Assembly (NCBI GenBank): GCA_949841465.1 | Contig: CATKZW010000013.1 | Coordinates: 1-58,467 of the forward strand | DNA: 58,467 bases | Reading direction: 5' to 3' | Source: an uncultured Oscillospiraceae bacterium | GTDB lineage: Bacteria; Bacillota; Clostridia; Oscillospirales; Oscillospiraceae | Part shown: positions 8,711-18,167 of the stretch, one piece after another | Position numbering within the stretch: position 1 is the first letter of the stretch | Layout of the letters: each line of letters begins with the position of its first letter | Program-made: the position numbers and the translations under genes | Notes under the pieces: generated by a model | What the model was told of the DNA's origin: nothing | Database searches by the model: none | What the model saw: only the letters and a program-made list of their open reading frames with translations

Positions 8711-8750
8711 AAAAAGAGGGAGGCGGGCTTCAGCCCGCCTCCCTCTTTTT
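8711..8750. terminator. Strong bidirectional terminator
   Basis: AAAAAGAGGGAGGCGGGCT pairs with its complement around a 2-base loop and ends in TTTTT. It separates the plus-strand kinase from the convergent malQ operon and can work on both strands. Confidence 0.9.
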
Positions 8751-8815
8751 GGGGCCTATGCAGTTTATGTCAAAAATTCCAGATAAAAGCACAATGTATT
8801 GTATTTTTACATAAT

Positions 8816-10384
8816 CTATGCGTGGAGCGAATCTGTGGTCCCGTCTCTGTCCGGCGCGGCGGCAGGCCGGTCATCCGCGCTCTTCGGCAGCTTTGCACGG
8901 CCATAAAGCGCCGCGGCCCGCAGAATCTGCCGCTGCAGCTCCGGCGTCAAGTCGGCTTTCCCAAGCCGCCAGAGCCAGTTTGTGCCCACGGTGGACGGCT
9001 TATTGATCCGGCTGCCGTTGTCCAGGCCTATATAGTCCTGCATGGGGACGACGCAAAGCCTGGCCGCGCTGCGCAGGACGAGGGCGATGAGCGGCCAGTA
9101 CAGGTCCTCTTGGGGGGTGTGCCGGTCCCAGAGATATTCCCGCGCCGCCTGCCGGTCCTCGGGGGTAATGCTGCTGAGCCAGCCGGTCAGCGTCTCGTTG
9201 TCATGGGTCCCGGTGTAGGCCACGCAGTTCTCCGGATAGTTGTGGGGCAGATAGTCGTTGGTCTCGTCGGAGCCCCGGCTGTCAAAGGCGAATTCCAGCA
9301 CCTTCATGCCGGGGAAGCCGCTCTCCCGCACCAGCCGGCGCACGGTGTCGGTGACATAGCCCAGGTCCTCCGCGATCACCTCGTGGCGGCCCAGCTCCTG
9401 CTCCGCCCGGCGGAACAGCTCGATGCCGGGACCCTTTTCCCAGCGGCCGTTCACCGCGGTGGTCTCCCCATAGGGGATGGCGTAGTATTCGTCAAAGCCC
9501 CGGAAATGGTCGATGCGGGTGACGTCGTACAGCTGGAAGCAGTGGCGCAGGCGGGAGACCCACCAGGCGTACCCGGTGTCCCGGTGATACTCCCAGCGGT
9601 AGAGCGGGTTGCCCCACAGCTGGCCGTCCGCGGCAAAGCCGTCCGGCGGACAGCCCGCCACCGCCGTGGGAAGGTTGTCCCCGTCCAGCTGGAACAGCTC
9701 CGGATGGGCCCAGGCGTCGGCGCTGTCCATGGCCACGTAGATGGGGATGTCGCCGATGATCTGAATCCCCTGGGCGTTGGCGTACTCCTTCAGCTTCCGC
9801 CACTGCTGGAAGAATTTGAACTGCAGATACTGCTGGAACTCAATGTCGAAGTACAGCTCCCGGCGGTAATAGTCCAGGGCGAAGCCCCAGCGCAGGCGGA
9901 TATCCTCCGCCCACTCCGTCCAGGGCGCGCCGTTAAAGCGGTCCTTCACCGCCATGAACAGGGCGTAGTCGGACAGCCACCAGCCGTTTTCCGCCAAAAA
10001 CCGCCGGTACTCCGGGTTATTGGCCACGCCGCTGCGCTGATAGGCCAGGCGCAGGAGGGGATAGCGGGCGTGATACATCTTTTCATAGTCCACCCGGTCC
10101 GCCTCCACGCCGAAGTCCGCGCCGTCGCACTCCTCCCGGGTGAGGACCCCCTCGTCGATCAGCGCCTCCAGGCTGATAAAATACGGATTGCCCGCAAAGG
10201 TGGAGAAGGATTGGTAGGGGGAGTCCCCAAAGCTGGTGGGGAACAGGGGCAGAATCTGCCAATAGGCCTGCCCCGCGTCCCGGAGCCAGTCCACAAAGTC
10301 AAACGCCTCCTGGGAAAAACAGCCGATGCCGTATCGGGACGGCAGGCTGGAAACGGGGAGCAGTATACCCGCGCTTCTTTTCAT
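8816..10384 (-). CDS. malQ: 4-alpha-glucanotransferase (amylomaltase)
   Basis: This GH77 enzyme of about 522 residues disproportionates maltodextrins in the cytoplasm. Family motifs are LLPVSSLPSRYGIG at the N-terminus, YQSFSTFAGNP, RIDHFRGF with the nucleophile Asp, IAEDLG with the acid/base Glu, and GTHDNET with the third carboxylate. Two adjacent ATGs at 10387 and 10384 follow AGGAGG by 4 and 7 bases; the second has the better spacing. The C-terminus beyond the last conserved segment is a short charged tail (KSADDRPAAAPDRDG). It is the last gene of the glycogen operon. Confidence 0.96.
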   Translation of the reverse strand: MKRSAGILLPVSSLPSRYGIGCFSQEAFDFVDWLRDAGQAYWQILPLFPTSFGDSPYQSFSTFAGNPYFISLEALIDEGVLTREECDGADFGVEADRVDYEKMYHARYPLLRLAYQRSGVANNPEYRRFLAENGWWLSDYALFMAVKDRFNGAPWTEWAEDIRLRWGFALDYYRRELYFDIEFQQYLQFKFFQQWRKLKEYANAQGIQIIGDIPIYVAMDSADAWAHPELFQLDGDNLPTAVAGCPPDGFAADGQLWGNPLYRWEYHRDTGYAWWVSRLRHCFQLYDVTRIDHFRGFDEYYAIPYGETTAVNGRWEKGPGIELFRRAEQELGRHEVIAEDLGYVTDTVRRLVRESGFPGMKVLEFAFDSRGSDETNDYLPHNYPENCVAYTGTHDNETLTGWLSSITPEDRQAAREYLWDRHTPQEDLYWPLIALVLRSAARLCVVPMQDYIGLDNGSRINKPSTVGTNWLWRLGKADLTPELQRQILRAAALYGRAKLPKSADDRPAAAPDRDGTTDSLHA

Positions 10385-10401
10385 CATCGTTCCTCCTCGC
10401 G

Positions 10402-11163
10402 TTATTCTGAACTTTTTGCGGGGCTTTCGCCGTCTCCGGCCAGAATCGCCAGCACCCGCCGCCAATCCATCCCGTCCAGCACATGGTCCGCGCCGGGCAG
10501 CGGTTCGTCGGGGGAGAGGCCGGTGCGGACATAAACCGTATCCAGCCCCACCGCCCGGGCCCCCGCGATGTCACAGGTCCCGTCGTTGCCCACCATCACG
10601 GCCCCGGCCGGGTCGATCCCCCGCTCCCGGAGCAGGATTTGAAAAAACCGTGGGTCCGGCTTTTTGCAGCCGTGGTCAGAGGAGAGGTACACGCCGTCAA
10701 ACAGCGGCGCGATCCCCAGCCGCTCCAGCTCCCATCGGGTAAAAATGCTTTGGGCATTGGACAGCAGCCACACCCCGCGGCCCCGGGTGCGCAGGGCGTG
10801 GAGCAGCTCCGCCGCCCCCTCATACAGGCGCAGGTACTCGGTGGAGCAGCGCCGGAAGGTCAGGGCGGTGCGGGCCGTCAGCCCCTCGTCGGCCTCCACC
10901 CCTTTTGAGCCGTAGAGCCGGCGGAACACCCGCTCGATCTGGATTTCCGGGTGGGCCTCATGGGCGTCCTGCCCCGGCGCGTCCCCCCCTTCCAGCTCCT
11001 TAACCGCGCGGAAATAGGCGTCCCGCAGCTCTCCGGGCCGGTAAAGGGCCCCATGCCGCCGGTAGACCTCCGCCATGCGCGCCCACAGGCGGGGGGAGCG
11101 CTCGTCAGTGTGGATGTCCACCAATGTACCGTACAGGTCGAATATGCAGTGTTGATATCTCAT
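10402..11163 (-). CDS. HAD-superfamily hydrolase (subfamily IA)
   Basis: The 253-residue protein has the HAD motifs: DLYGTL with the nucleophile Asp at residue 9, LLSNAQ for motif II, KKPDP with the motif III Lys, and VGNDGTCD for motif IV, with a helical cap after the first motif. It is a phosphatase or phosphoglucomutase-like enzyme whose substrate cannot be read from sequence. Its position between alpha-glucosidase and amylomaltase, with a four-base overlap with the former, suggests a role with glucose or maltose phosphates. Its DxYGTL motif is shared by many uncharacterised phosphatases. Confidence 0.85.
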   Translation of the reverse strand: MRYQHCIFDLYGTLVDIHTDERSPRLWARMAEVYRRHGALYRPGELRDAYFRAVKELEGGDAPGQDAHEAHPEIQIERVFRRLYGSKGVEADEGLTARTALTFRRCSTEYLRLYEGAAELLHALRTRGRGVWLLSNAQSIFTRWELERLGIAPLFDGVYLSSDHGCKKPDPRFFQILLRERGIDPAGAVMVGNDGTCDIAGARAVGLDTVYVRTGLSPDEPLPGADHVLDGMDWRRVLAILAGDGESPAKSSE

Positions 11164-13412
11164 CGGGCCAGCACCCGGATCTCCCGGTAGGGGCGGTCAT
11201 AGCCCGCGTGGACGGTTTCGGTGTCCACGCTGCCGTCCTTGTGGACGGTGAAGCGGTACTGGTGGTATTTCCCCTCCCGGTAGTCAAAGCTCTCCCCGTC
11301 GTCCAAGTAGTGGTCCCACACGCCCTCGCCGGGGTAAACGTCCAGCAGCAGCGTGTCCGGCTCCGCCTCGCCCACCCAGGACTGGGGCGGGGAGAGCGGG
11401 ATGACGCTGCCCGCCTTCACGTAGATGGGGCACACGTCCAGCGGCGCGTCCTGGATGACGGACACCGGGCCGGTGAGCGTTTCCCCCGTCCAGTAGTCGT
11501 ACCACTCCCCCTGGGGAAGGTAGACCAGCCGCTGCCGCACGCCCTGCTGCACCACCGGGGCCGCAAGCACCCGGTCCCCCACCATGAATTCGTCGTTGCA
11601 GGTGCGGGCAGTCCGGTCGCCGGGATAGTGGAACACCAGGGGCCGGAGTATGGGCGCGCCGGTGCGCTCCGCCTCCCAAAACAGGTCGTAGAAGTAGGGT
11701 AGCCACCGATAGCGCAGCTTGACGTACCTGCGGTAGACGTCCAGCACCTCCGGGCCGAACCGCCAGGGCTCCTGGGGCCGAGTGCCCAGGGCGGAGTGGT
11801 TGCGGAACAGGGGGGAGAAGCAGGCGGTCTGCACCCAGCGCAGCAGCAGCTCCGGGGTGGTGTCTGAGCCGAAGCCGCCCAGGTCGGTCCCGGCAAAGGG
11901 AAGGCCGGACAGCCCCAGATTGCACAGCTGGGGGATGGACATCTGCAAATGGGCCCAGATGCTGTGGTTGTCCCCCGTCCAGACGGTGGAGTACTTCTGC
12001 GTTCCCGCGTAGCAGGCCCGGGTGATGACGAAGGGCCGCCGCCCGTCCAGCTCTTTGAGCCCCTCATAGGCGGCCTTGGCCATGAAGTGGCCGTAGACGT
12101 TGTGAATCTCAGCGTGGGTGGCCCTGCGCGCCCCGTCGGAGAACACCGTGTCGTCGGGGAGGGGCCCCTTGAAGCTGGCGGGCTCGTTCATGTCGTTCCA
12201 GATGCCCCGGACGCCCAGGTCCAGCAGAAACTTCTGATTCCGGCCCCACCACTCCTGCACGGCAGGGTTCCCAAAGTCCGGGTAGGCGGCGTCTCCGGGC
12301 CAGACGGCGTTGATGTACACCTCGCCTTCCGGAGTTGTGGCAAAAAAGCCCTTCTCCACCCCCTCCTCATAGATGGGATAGCCCGCCTCCTGCTTCACCC
12401 CCGGGTCGTTGATGACCACCGGCTTGAAGCCCCGGGCCGCCAGGCCGGACAGGAAGGACTTCGGGTCGCCGTGGTAGCGCTCCTTGTTCCAGGTGAACAC
12501 CTTGTAATCCTGCATGTAGTCGATGTCGAAATGGATGGCGTCGCAGGGGATGTCGTGGTTCCGCAGGCCGTCGGCAATTTCCTGCACATCCTCCTGGGTC
12601 ATGTAGCCCCACCGGGACTGGTGGTAGCCCAGCGTCCACTTCTGGGGCAGGGGGCAGGCGCCCGTCAGGTATGTATACCGCTCCAGCACCTGGGGCAGGC
12701 CGTCCCCGGCGATGTAGTAATAATCCAGACTGCCCCCGGCCGCCCCGAACCAGTAGTAGTCCTCCGACTCCTGGCCCATGTTGAACCAGGAACGGAAGGT
12801 ATTGTCCAGGAAGATGCCGTAGGCGTGGCTGTCCGTCAGCGCCATAAAGAAGGGGATGGACTTGTACAGCGCCTTGAAGCTGTCCACATGGGGGTCGGGG
12901 TTGTCGGTGTTCCACATCTCGTAGTCATAGCCCCGCTTGTCCAGAAAGCCGGTTTTGTCCCCCAGGCCGTAGAAGTGCTCTCCGCCGCTCAGCTTCTTTA
13001 CCACCTCAAAGGCCCGGTCCGGCTCGGCCAGCTCCGCCCCGTGGCCCTCGGCGATGAGCAGCTGGGCCCGCTCCGGGGTGATCCGCTCCAGGGGGCGGCG
13101 CTGCCCGCGGTAGTCCATGCAGACCTCGCCGCCGTCGGCGTCGAAGAAATCCACGGTAAAGCCGTCGCCCACCCGGACCTTCACCTCGTCCGTCTCCAGC
13201 CAGAGGCCGTCGTCCCGCCGCTCCAGCCTGAAGGCCACAGGCCGGGATTTGTCCCCCTCAATGGCCTTGGAGCGGCGCTCCGGGCCGGCCAGGGGGGCGA
13301 ACACGTTGACGATGCCGGGGGCTGTCAGCCCGATTTCCGCCGTTCCGCCCTCAAACTCCAGCCGGACGGTCTGGCCGGACAGGGAATAGTGTTTCAGTAC
13401 ACCGAACTCCAT
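11160..13412 (-). CDS. GH31 alpha-glucosidase
   Basis: The 750-residue enzyme belongs to GH31 and should release glucose from the ends of alpha-glucans. Features in order are an N-terminal galactose-mutarotase-like beta domain, the YGLGDKTGFLDKRG loop, the barrel with GIWNDMNEP carrying the nucleophile Asp407, and FAGTDLGGFG. No signal peptide is present, so it acts in the cytoplasm on imported maltodextrins. The ATG at 13412 follows GAGAGGAG by 8 bases and is preferred to an alternative start six codons upstream. It is 14 bases downstream of the debranching enzyme and overlaps the HAD gene. Confidence 0.95.
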   Translation of the reverse strand: MEFGVLKHYSLSGQTVRLEFEGGTAEIGLTAPGIVNVFAPLAGPERRSKAIEGDKSRPVAFRLERRDDGLWLETDEVKVRVGDGFTVDFFDADGGEVCMDYRGQRRPLERITPERAQLLIAEGHGAELAEPDRAFEVVKKLSGGEHFYGLGDKTGFLDKRGYDYEMWNTDNPDPHVDSFKALYKSIPFFMALTDSHAYGIFLDNTFRSWFNMGQESEDYYWFGAAGGSLDYYYIAGDGLPQVLERYTYLTGACPLPQKWTLGYHQSRWGYMTQEDVQEIADGLRNHDIPCDAIHFDIDYMQDYKVFTWNKERYHGDPKSFLSGLAARGFKPVVINDPGVKQEAGYPIYEEGVEKGFFATTPEGEVYINAVWPGDAAYPDFGNPAVQEWWGRNQKFLLDLGVRGIWNDMNEPASFKGPLPDDTVFSDGARRATHAEIHNVYGHFMAKAAYEGLKELDGRRPFVITRACYAGTQKYSTVWTGDNHSIWAHLQMSIPQLCNLGLSGLPFAGTDLGGFGSDTTPELLLRWVQTACFSPLFRNHSALGTRPQEPWRFGPEVLDVYRRYVKLRYRWLPYFYDLFWEAERTGAPILRPLVFHYPGDRTARTCNDEFMVGDRVLAAPVVQQGVRQRLVYLPQGEWYDYWTGETLTGPVSVIQDAPLDVCPIYVKAGSVIPLSPPQSWVGEAEPDTLLLDVYPGEGVWDHYLDDGESFDYREGKYHQYRFTVHKDGSVDTETVHAGYDRPYREIRVLAR

Positions 13413-13426
13413 ATTGTCCACTCCTC

Positions 13427-15397
13427 TCAAAGCGCCGTGAGGGGCTGGGGCAGCCGCCCTTCCAGCGCGTCATATACCCGCAGCAGCTCGCCCACGCTCC
13501 ACGCCTGGGCAAAGCAGCCCTTGGAGGCCACCGGGTTTTCGCCGTCGTAGATCTCGGGCAGCTGCCCCGCGCAGCCCTCCCGCAGGGCGCTGTGGACGGC
13601 CTCCAGCTGCCGCCGGACGGCGTCCTTCGCCTGCCAGGAATACCCGTTCACCTTCAAGTACGCCAGATAGTACCCCCCCAGGGGGAACGCCCACACGGTC
13701 CCCTGGTGGTAGGCCAGGTCCCGCGCCAGCCGGTCCCCGCCGTAGAAGGGCCGGAACTCCGGGTCCGCGGGGTCCAGGGTGCGCAGGCCGTAAGGGGTGT
13801 ACAGTTTCTCGAACACGGTCTCCACAACCTGCCGCTCCTGCTCCGGAGGGAGGATGGAAAAGGGCAGGGACACCGCCCAGATCTGATTGCAGCGGATCTG
13901 GCTGTCCGCCTTTGTCCCCGACAGCACGTCCCGCAGGCAGCCCGCCGGCCCGTTCCAGAACTTCTCCCGGAAGCCGGCCCTTGTGCGCTCCGCCATGGCG
14001 GCGTACCGGGAGCCGTCCCCCCGGCCCAGCAGGGGCTGGAGCCGCTCCATGATCCGCAGGGCGTTGTACCAGTAGGCGTTGATCTCCACCGGCTTGCCGT
14101 GGCGGGGGGTGGGCAGGATGCCGTCCACGCACACGTCCATCCAGGTCACCTGGTCCAGGCCGCCGCCGGCGGAGATGAGGCCGTCCTCCTCCATGCGGAT
14201 GGAGAAATCCGTCCCCTTCTCGTACCAGTCCACGATGTCCGCCATGGCGTCATAGGCCCGCTGGGCAAAGTCCCGGTCGCCGGTGCGGCAGAGATAGTCC
14301 CAGGCCGACAGGATAAACAGCAGGGACGCATCCACTGTGTTGTACCGGGGGGCGTCCGCCCCCTCGGGGAACAGGTTGGGCATGAGGCCCCGGCGGCAGT
14401 GGGCCAGGAAGGTCTCCAGGATGCTCCGGGCCTCGTCATACCGCCGCGCGGCCAGGCAGCACCCCCCCAGGGCGATCATGGTGTCCCGGCCCCAGTCCTC
14501 GAAGAAGGGGAAGCCGGCCAGGATGGTCTGTCCCCCGGTGGACTCCCGGAGCGAGAGGAACTGCCCCGCCGCCCGGACCAGCGTCCGCGCCGCCTCGTCC
14601 TCAAAGCCCGCCTGACGCTCCAGCGCCCGGCTGCGGGCCTCCAGCCGGGAAAACACCTCCGCCGCCGCGGGCAGGGGCAGGGCCGTGCCGTACACGGCCT
14701 CCAGCGTCCGGCTCTCCCCCGGGGGGACGGACAGCTCAACGCAGTGGTTGACGGCGGCCCAACCGGCAGCGGGCTTGCCGTCCATGGCGTCCTGGGCGAA
14801 GTGGAACGGCCCCCGCAGGGCCTGGGGCAGGGGGCGCACCGCGCCGTTGGTGCCAAAATACAGGGCCCGCCCATTGGAGCGGACGCAGTTCCCCTCCAGG
14901 GCAAACTGCTGGTTGGGGGCCATAGCCTCCCCCTTGGGCACGAAGCGCAGGCAGGGGGTCACCCGGAGCAAAGCCTCGGTGCGGCTGCGGTTGTGGACCT
15001 CATAGCGGACCGCCGCCGTGTTTTCCCCCGGGGCCAGGGCCAGCTCCTTGACGACCTCCACACCGCGGACCAGATAGGTCCACCGGGGATAGTCCCGGAA
15101 GGTGAAGCCCGCCTGATGGGCCCGCCCGTCCTCCCGGAGGGCGTGGTCCTCAAAATCCTGGCTGGACAGGGGAAACGCCTGCCCGGCCAGGGTCAGCGTG
15201 TCCTCCAGGCGCTGGAGCATCTGCACCCGGCGGTTGGGCGCGTGCTCACAGGCCATCAGCAGCCCGTGCTCGTTCCGGGCGCAGGAGCCGATGGCGGTGA
15301 GGGAGCAGAAGCCCCCCAGGCCGTTGGTCATGAGGAAGCAGGTCTCCTCCCCCCGGTCAAAGCTCAGCCAGTCCTGTTTTCCATAGATGAATTTCAT
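13427..15397 (-). CDS. Glycogen debranching enzyme (amylo-alpha-1,6-glucosidase, GH133 type)
   Basis: The 656-residue protein has the bacterial debranching-enzyme N-terminal domain (MTNGLGGFCSLTAIG, RNEHGLLMA) and the (alpha/alpha)6 glucosidase domain with FEDWGRDTMIALGG, LMPNLFPEG, NTVDASLLFI and YHQGTVWAFPLGGY. It hydrolyses alpha-1,6 branch points. The ATG at 15397 was chosen because conserved sequence starts there (MKFIYGKQDW); the longer frame upstream runs through GC-rich repeats and is not conserved in character. It leads the operon with GH31, HAD and malQ. Confidence 0.94.
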   Translation of the reverse strand: MKFIYGKQDWLSFDRGEETCFLMTNGLGGFCSLTAIGSCARNEHGLLMACEHAPNRRVQMLQRLEDTLTLAGQAFPLSSQDFEDHALREDGRAHQAGFTFRDYPRWTYLVRGVEVVKELALAPGENTAAVRYEVHNRSRTEALLRVTPCLRFVPKGEAMAPNQQFALEGNCVRSNGRALYFGTNGAVRPLPQALRGPFHFAQDAMDGKPAAGWAAVNHCVELSVPPGESRTLEAVYGTALPLPAAAEVFSRLEARSRALERQAGFEDEAARTLVRAAGQFLSLRESTGGQTILAGFPFFEDWGRDTMIALGGCCLAARRYDEARSILETFLAHCRRGLMPNLFPEGADAPRYNTVDASLLFILSAWDYLCRTGDRDFAQRAYDAMADIVDWYEKGTDFSIRMEEDGLISAGGGLDQVTWMDVCVDGILPTPRHGKPVEINAYWYNALRIMERLQPLLGRGDGSRYAAMAERTRAGFREKFWNGPAGCLRDVLSGTKADSQIRCNQIWAVSLPFSILPPEQERQVVETVFEKLYTPYGLRTLDPADPEFRPFYGGDRLARDLAYHQGTVWAFPLGGYYLAYLKVNGYSWQAKDAVRRQLEAVHSALREGCAGQLPEIYDGENPVASKGCFAQAWSVGELLRVYDALEGRLPQPLTAL

Positions 15398-15472
15398 AAA
15401 AAGCACCCTTTGCTTTTCCTTAGTTCTCCTCCCGCGGGAGCAGCGCGCCGCCGCACGCGGGGATGGTGGTTC

Positions 15473-15525
15473 CCCCTCGCCGGCGGGCCGGGGGAGGGGA
15501 GCTGCCGGCGAGGGGAGCTGCCGGC
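15473..15525. repeat. GC-rich inverted and tandem repeats in the debranching-enzyme leader
   Basis: CCCCTCGCCGGC at 15473-15484 is the inverse of GCCGGCGAGGGG at 15504-15515, and the 16-base unit GAGGGGAGCTGCCGGC occurs twice in tandem at 15494-15509 and 15510-15525. The 333-base gap between malG and the debranching gene otherwise holds only a weak promoter candidate (TTGACT near 15578-15583 on the minus strand). Confidence 0.6.
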
Positions 15526-15730
15526 ACATACAAAGAGGGCATAGCCCGCGCCTCTCCATACATCAAACCGCCATATAGTCAAAAACCCGCAAAATCCGAA
15601 GTTGTATGATTATACCGCAGTCAAGGGGAGACGCGGGCCATGCCCAGTCAGTCTTGCGTTCAGACGGCAAAGATTGTCGAGACGTTCCCTGCCGCTTGTG
15701 GCACGTTATGCGCGGGACAGCGAAGCGGCG

Positions 15731-16585
15731 TCAGCCCTTCACGGCTCCGGACACGCCCTCCACATAATATTTCTGGGTCAGCACGAACAGGATGGAAATA
15801 GGGATGGAGATCAGCACACACCCCGCATAGAACTGGGTGTAGTAGGTCTCGATATACTCCTTCTGCAGCATGGTCCAAAGCCCGATGGCGATGGTGTAGT
15901 ACTGGTTGTCGCTGCCCATGATGACCTTGGCGAAGATGTAGTCCACCCAGGGGCCCATGAAAGCGGTCAGCAGGGTGTAGGTGATGATGGGCTTGGACAG
16001 GGGCAGGGTGATGTGGATCAGGGTCTGCCACTTGGTGGCACCGTCGATGTAGGCGGCCTCGTCAATGGCCTTGGGGATGGTGTCCAAAAAGCCCTTTGCG
16101 ATGTAGAAGCCCAATCCGGCGCCCCCGGAGTAGACCAGGACCAGCGCCACCTGCTTCAGCAAGCCGGTCTCCAGGAAGCCCAGGCCCTTGAGGATGTAAT
16201 ACACGGCGATCATGGACATAAAGCCGGGGAACATCCCCAGGATCATGGCCAGGTTCATGAAGGGCTTGCGCAGGCGGAAGCGCAGGCGGCTCATGCAGTA
16301 GGCCACGCAGATGGTGAAGAACGCGGCGATAATGGTGCTGAAAATGGCGATGATCAGCGTGTTCAGGAACCAGCGCTTGAAGTCGATCATGCTGTTGCTA
16401 GTATTGATCAGGTTGATAAAATTGTCAAGGGTGTAGCCCTTGGGGAAGATATAGCTCTTGTAGGAGCCGGTCTCCTCACGGAAGGCGGTCAGGATGACGT
16501 AGAAGATGGGCAGCACCCAGATGAAGCCGAGGACGGCCAGCAGCACGTGGCAGAGCACGTTTGAAATCATTCTTCTCTGTTTCAT
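15731..16585 (-). CDS. malG: Maltodextrin ABC transporter permease MalG
   Basis: The 284-residue protein is a six-helix permease of the carbohydrate type-1 importer family. The EAA loop that contacts the ATPase is seen as EAAYIDGATKWQT. Its start overlaps the malF stop by one base, showing tight coupling. No ATP-binding gene is present here; in Bacillota a shared MsmX-like ATPase encoded elsewhere normally serves such transporters. Confidence 0.94.
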   Translation of the reverse strand: MKQRRMISNVLCHVLLAVLGFIWVLPIFYVILTAFREETGSYKSYIFPKGYTLDNFINLINTSNSMIDFKRWFLNTLIIAIFSTIIAAFFTICVAYCMSRLRFRLRKPFMNLAMILGMFPGFMSMIAVYYILKGLGFLETGLLKQVALVLVYSGGAGLGFYIAKGFLDTIPKAIDEAAYIDGATKWQTLIHITLPLSKPIITYTLLTAFMGPWVDYIFAKVIMGSDNQYYTIAIGLWTMLQKEYIETYYTQFYAGCVLISIPISILFVLTQKYYVEGVSGAVKG

Positions 16586-17994
16586 TATTGGAACGCCCCC
16601 TCATCCTTGTATGCGCCAGTCTGGTGGTAGGTGAGCAGCGATGTGATCGCCAGCACGATAAAGGTCATGATGCCGATCACCGAACCCAGGTTGTAGTCCT
16701 TCTGCGTGATGGTCAGCCGGTACAGCCAGGTGATCAGCAGGTCCGTCTTGCCGGCAAAGTAGTAGTCCAGCGAGTCCGGACCGCCTCCGGTCAGCAGATA
16801 GATCACGTTGAAGTTGTTGATGTTGCCGGTAAAGGAGGTAATGAGGGTGGGCGTCATCACAAACATCATGTAGGGCAGGGTGATCTTGCGGAAGATCGTG
16901 GGCGGCCTGGCCCCGTCGATGCGGGCGGCCTCATACAGCTCAACGGGGATGTTCTGCAGGATGCCGGTGGTGGACAGCATGGTGTACGGGATGCCGATCC
17001 ACATATTGATGCCGATGATGGTGATTTTGGCCGTGGTGGCGTCGGTAAAGAAGGGCACCGACTCCGTGGCCCCGATCAGCCCGATGGCCCGCAGCATGAC
17101 ATTGACCGGGCCGTTGGCGTTGAAGATGGTGCTCATGCTCAGCAGGGTGACGAACTGGGGCACGGCAATGGACAGCACAAACACAAAGCGCCAGAAGCCT
17201 TTGATGCGGGTGCCCTTGCGGTTGATGAGCAGGGCCAGCAGCATGCCCAGAATGAAGTTGCTGAAGGTGGCGCACACGGCCCAGATCAGGGTCCAGCCCA
17301 GGACGGGCCAGAAGGTGGCGGCCAGCTTGCTGCCGCCGCTGAACAGCTGGGCGAAGTTGGACAGGCCCACCCAGTCGAACAGGTTCCCGGGGGGCTGGTG
17401 GTCACGGTCGTAGCTGGTGAACGCGATGAGGATCATGAACACCAGCGGGACGATGGTGAAGGCCAGGATGCCCACGGAGGGGAACGCCATCAGCAGGCCG
17501 TGGATGTTCTCCTCCAGCAGGGAGCGCAGGTCGTCCCGGAAGGTGGGGATGTGCATGCCCCGCTCCTTGCGCTTCTGGGTGCAGTAGGCGCTCTTCATGG
17601 ACATATAGGCCACGGCGATGACCACGACCGTCAGTACGATGGTGATGACGCCGTACAGCATGCACAGCATGGAGTTGTCGCCATCGGTATACACGAAGAT
17701 GCCCAGCTCGTCGCTCCAGACCTCTTCCTGAAGAGTGGTGCCCAGGGTGAAAAAGTTACCCATGGCCGCAACGCCGAAGGCGGCCATGTAGGCGATGTAG
17801 CCGACCTCGATTGCCAGCAGGATGAGGCCGCGGCCGATCTGTCTGTTGAGCAGGTTGCCCAGGCCGAAGATAAAGAAGGACAGCTTGGAAATGGCATCGC
17901 TCTCACGGATGACCTGGGACGGATGGGCGGTGTTGGGCAGCACGGCGCGCAGCACCGGCGCGGCGGCGCCCGGTTTTTTGTTCTTTGTCTCCAT
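16585..17994 (-). CDS. malF: Maltodextrin ABC transporter permease MalF
   Basis: This 469-residue permease is longer than usual MalF/MdxF proteins. The last 300 residues hold the conserved core with the EAA loop EAARIDGARPPTIF. The first 160 residues add a cytoplasmic tail and two more membrane segments (about 47-75 and 108-130) joined by a loop, as in MalF proteins of lactic and other Gram-positive bacteria. The gene follows malE by 173 bases containing two hairpins, which may lower permease expression relative to the binding protein. Confidence 0.93.
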   Translation of the reverse strand: METKNKKPGAAAPVLRAVLPNTAHPSQVIRESDAISKLSFFIFGLGNLLNRQIGRGLILLAIEVGYIAYMAAFGVAAMGNFFTLGTTLQEEVWSDELGIFVYTDGDNSMLCMLYGVITIVLTVVVIAVAYMSMKSAYCTQKRKERGMHIPTFRDDLRSLLEENIHGLLMAFPSVGILAFTIVPLVFMILIAFTSYDRDHQPPGNLFDWVGLSNFAQLFSGGSKLAATFWPVLGWTLIWAVCATFSNFILGMLLALLINRKGTRIKGFWRFVFVLSIAVPQFVTLLSMSTIFNANGPVNVMLRAIGLIGATESVPFFTDATTAKITIIGINMWIGIPYTMLSTTGILQNIPVELYEAARIDGARPPTIFRKITLPYMMFVMTPTLITSFTGNINNFNVIYLLTGGGPDSLDYYFAGKTDLLITWLYRLTITQKDYNLGSVIGIMTFIVLAITSLLTYHQTGAYKDEGAFQ

Positions 17995-18094
17995 AGATTT
18001 TCTCGACCCCCCTGTATTTGGATCGCGGCGGGGACGCTGCGAAAGCGGAGCCCCGCCGCTTTATGGACATCGGAGCTTGTCTGTAACCGGCATT

Positions 18095-18138
18095 CCGTGT
18101 AGGCGGAGCTACACGGATGAAAACGCCATGGCGTTTTC
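18095..18138. repeat. Paired hairpins between malE and malF
   Basis: CCGTGTAG pairs with CTACACGG at 18095-18116, and GAAAACGCCATGGCGTTTTC at 18119-18138 is a perfect 20-base palindrome. Their position between binding protein and permease genes fits mRNA stabilisation or partial termination that sets a high MalE:MalFG ratio. Confidence 0.65.
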
Positions 18139-18167
18139 GCCTGATACCGGATTCATAACAGGGAACC

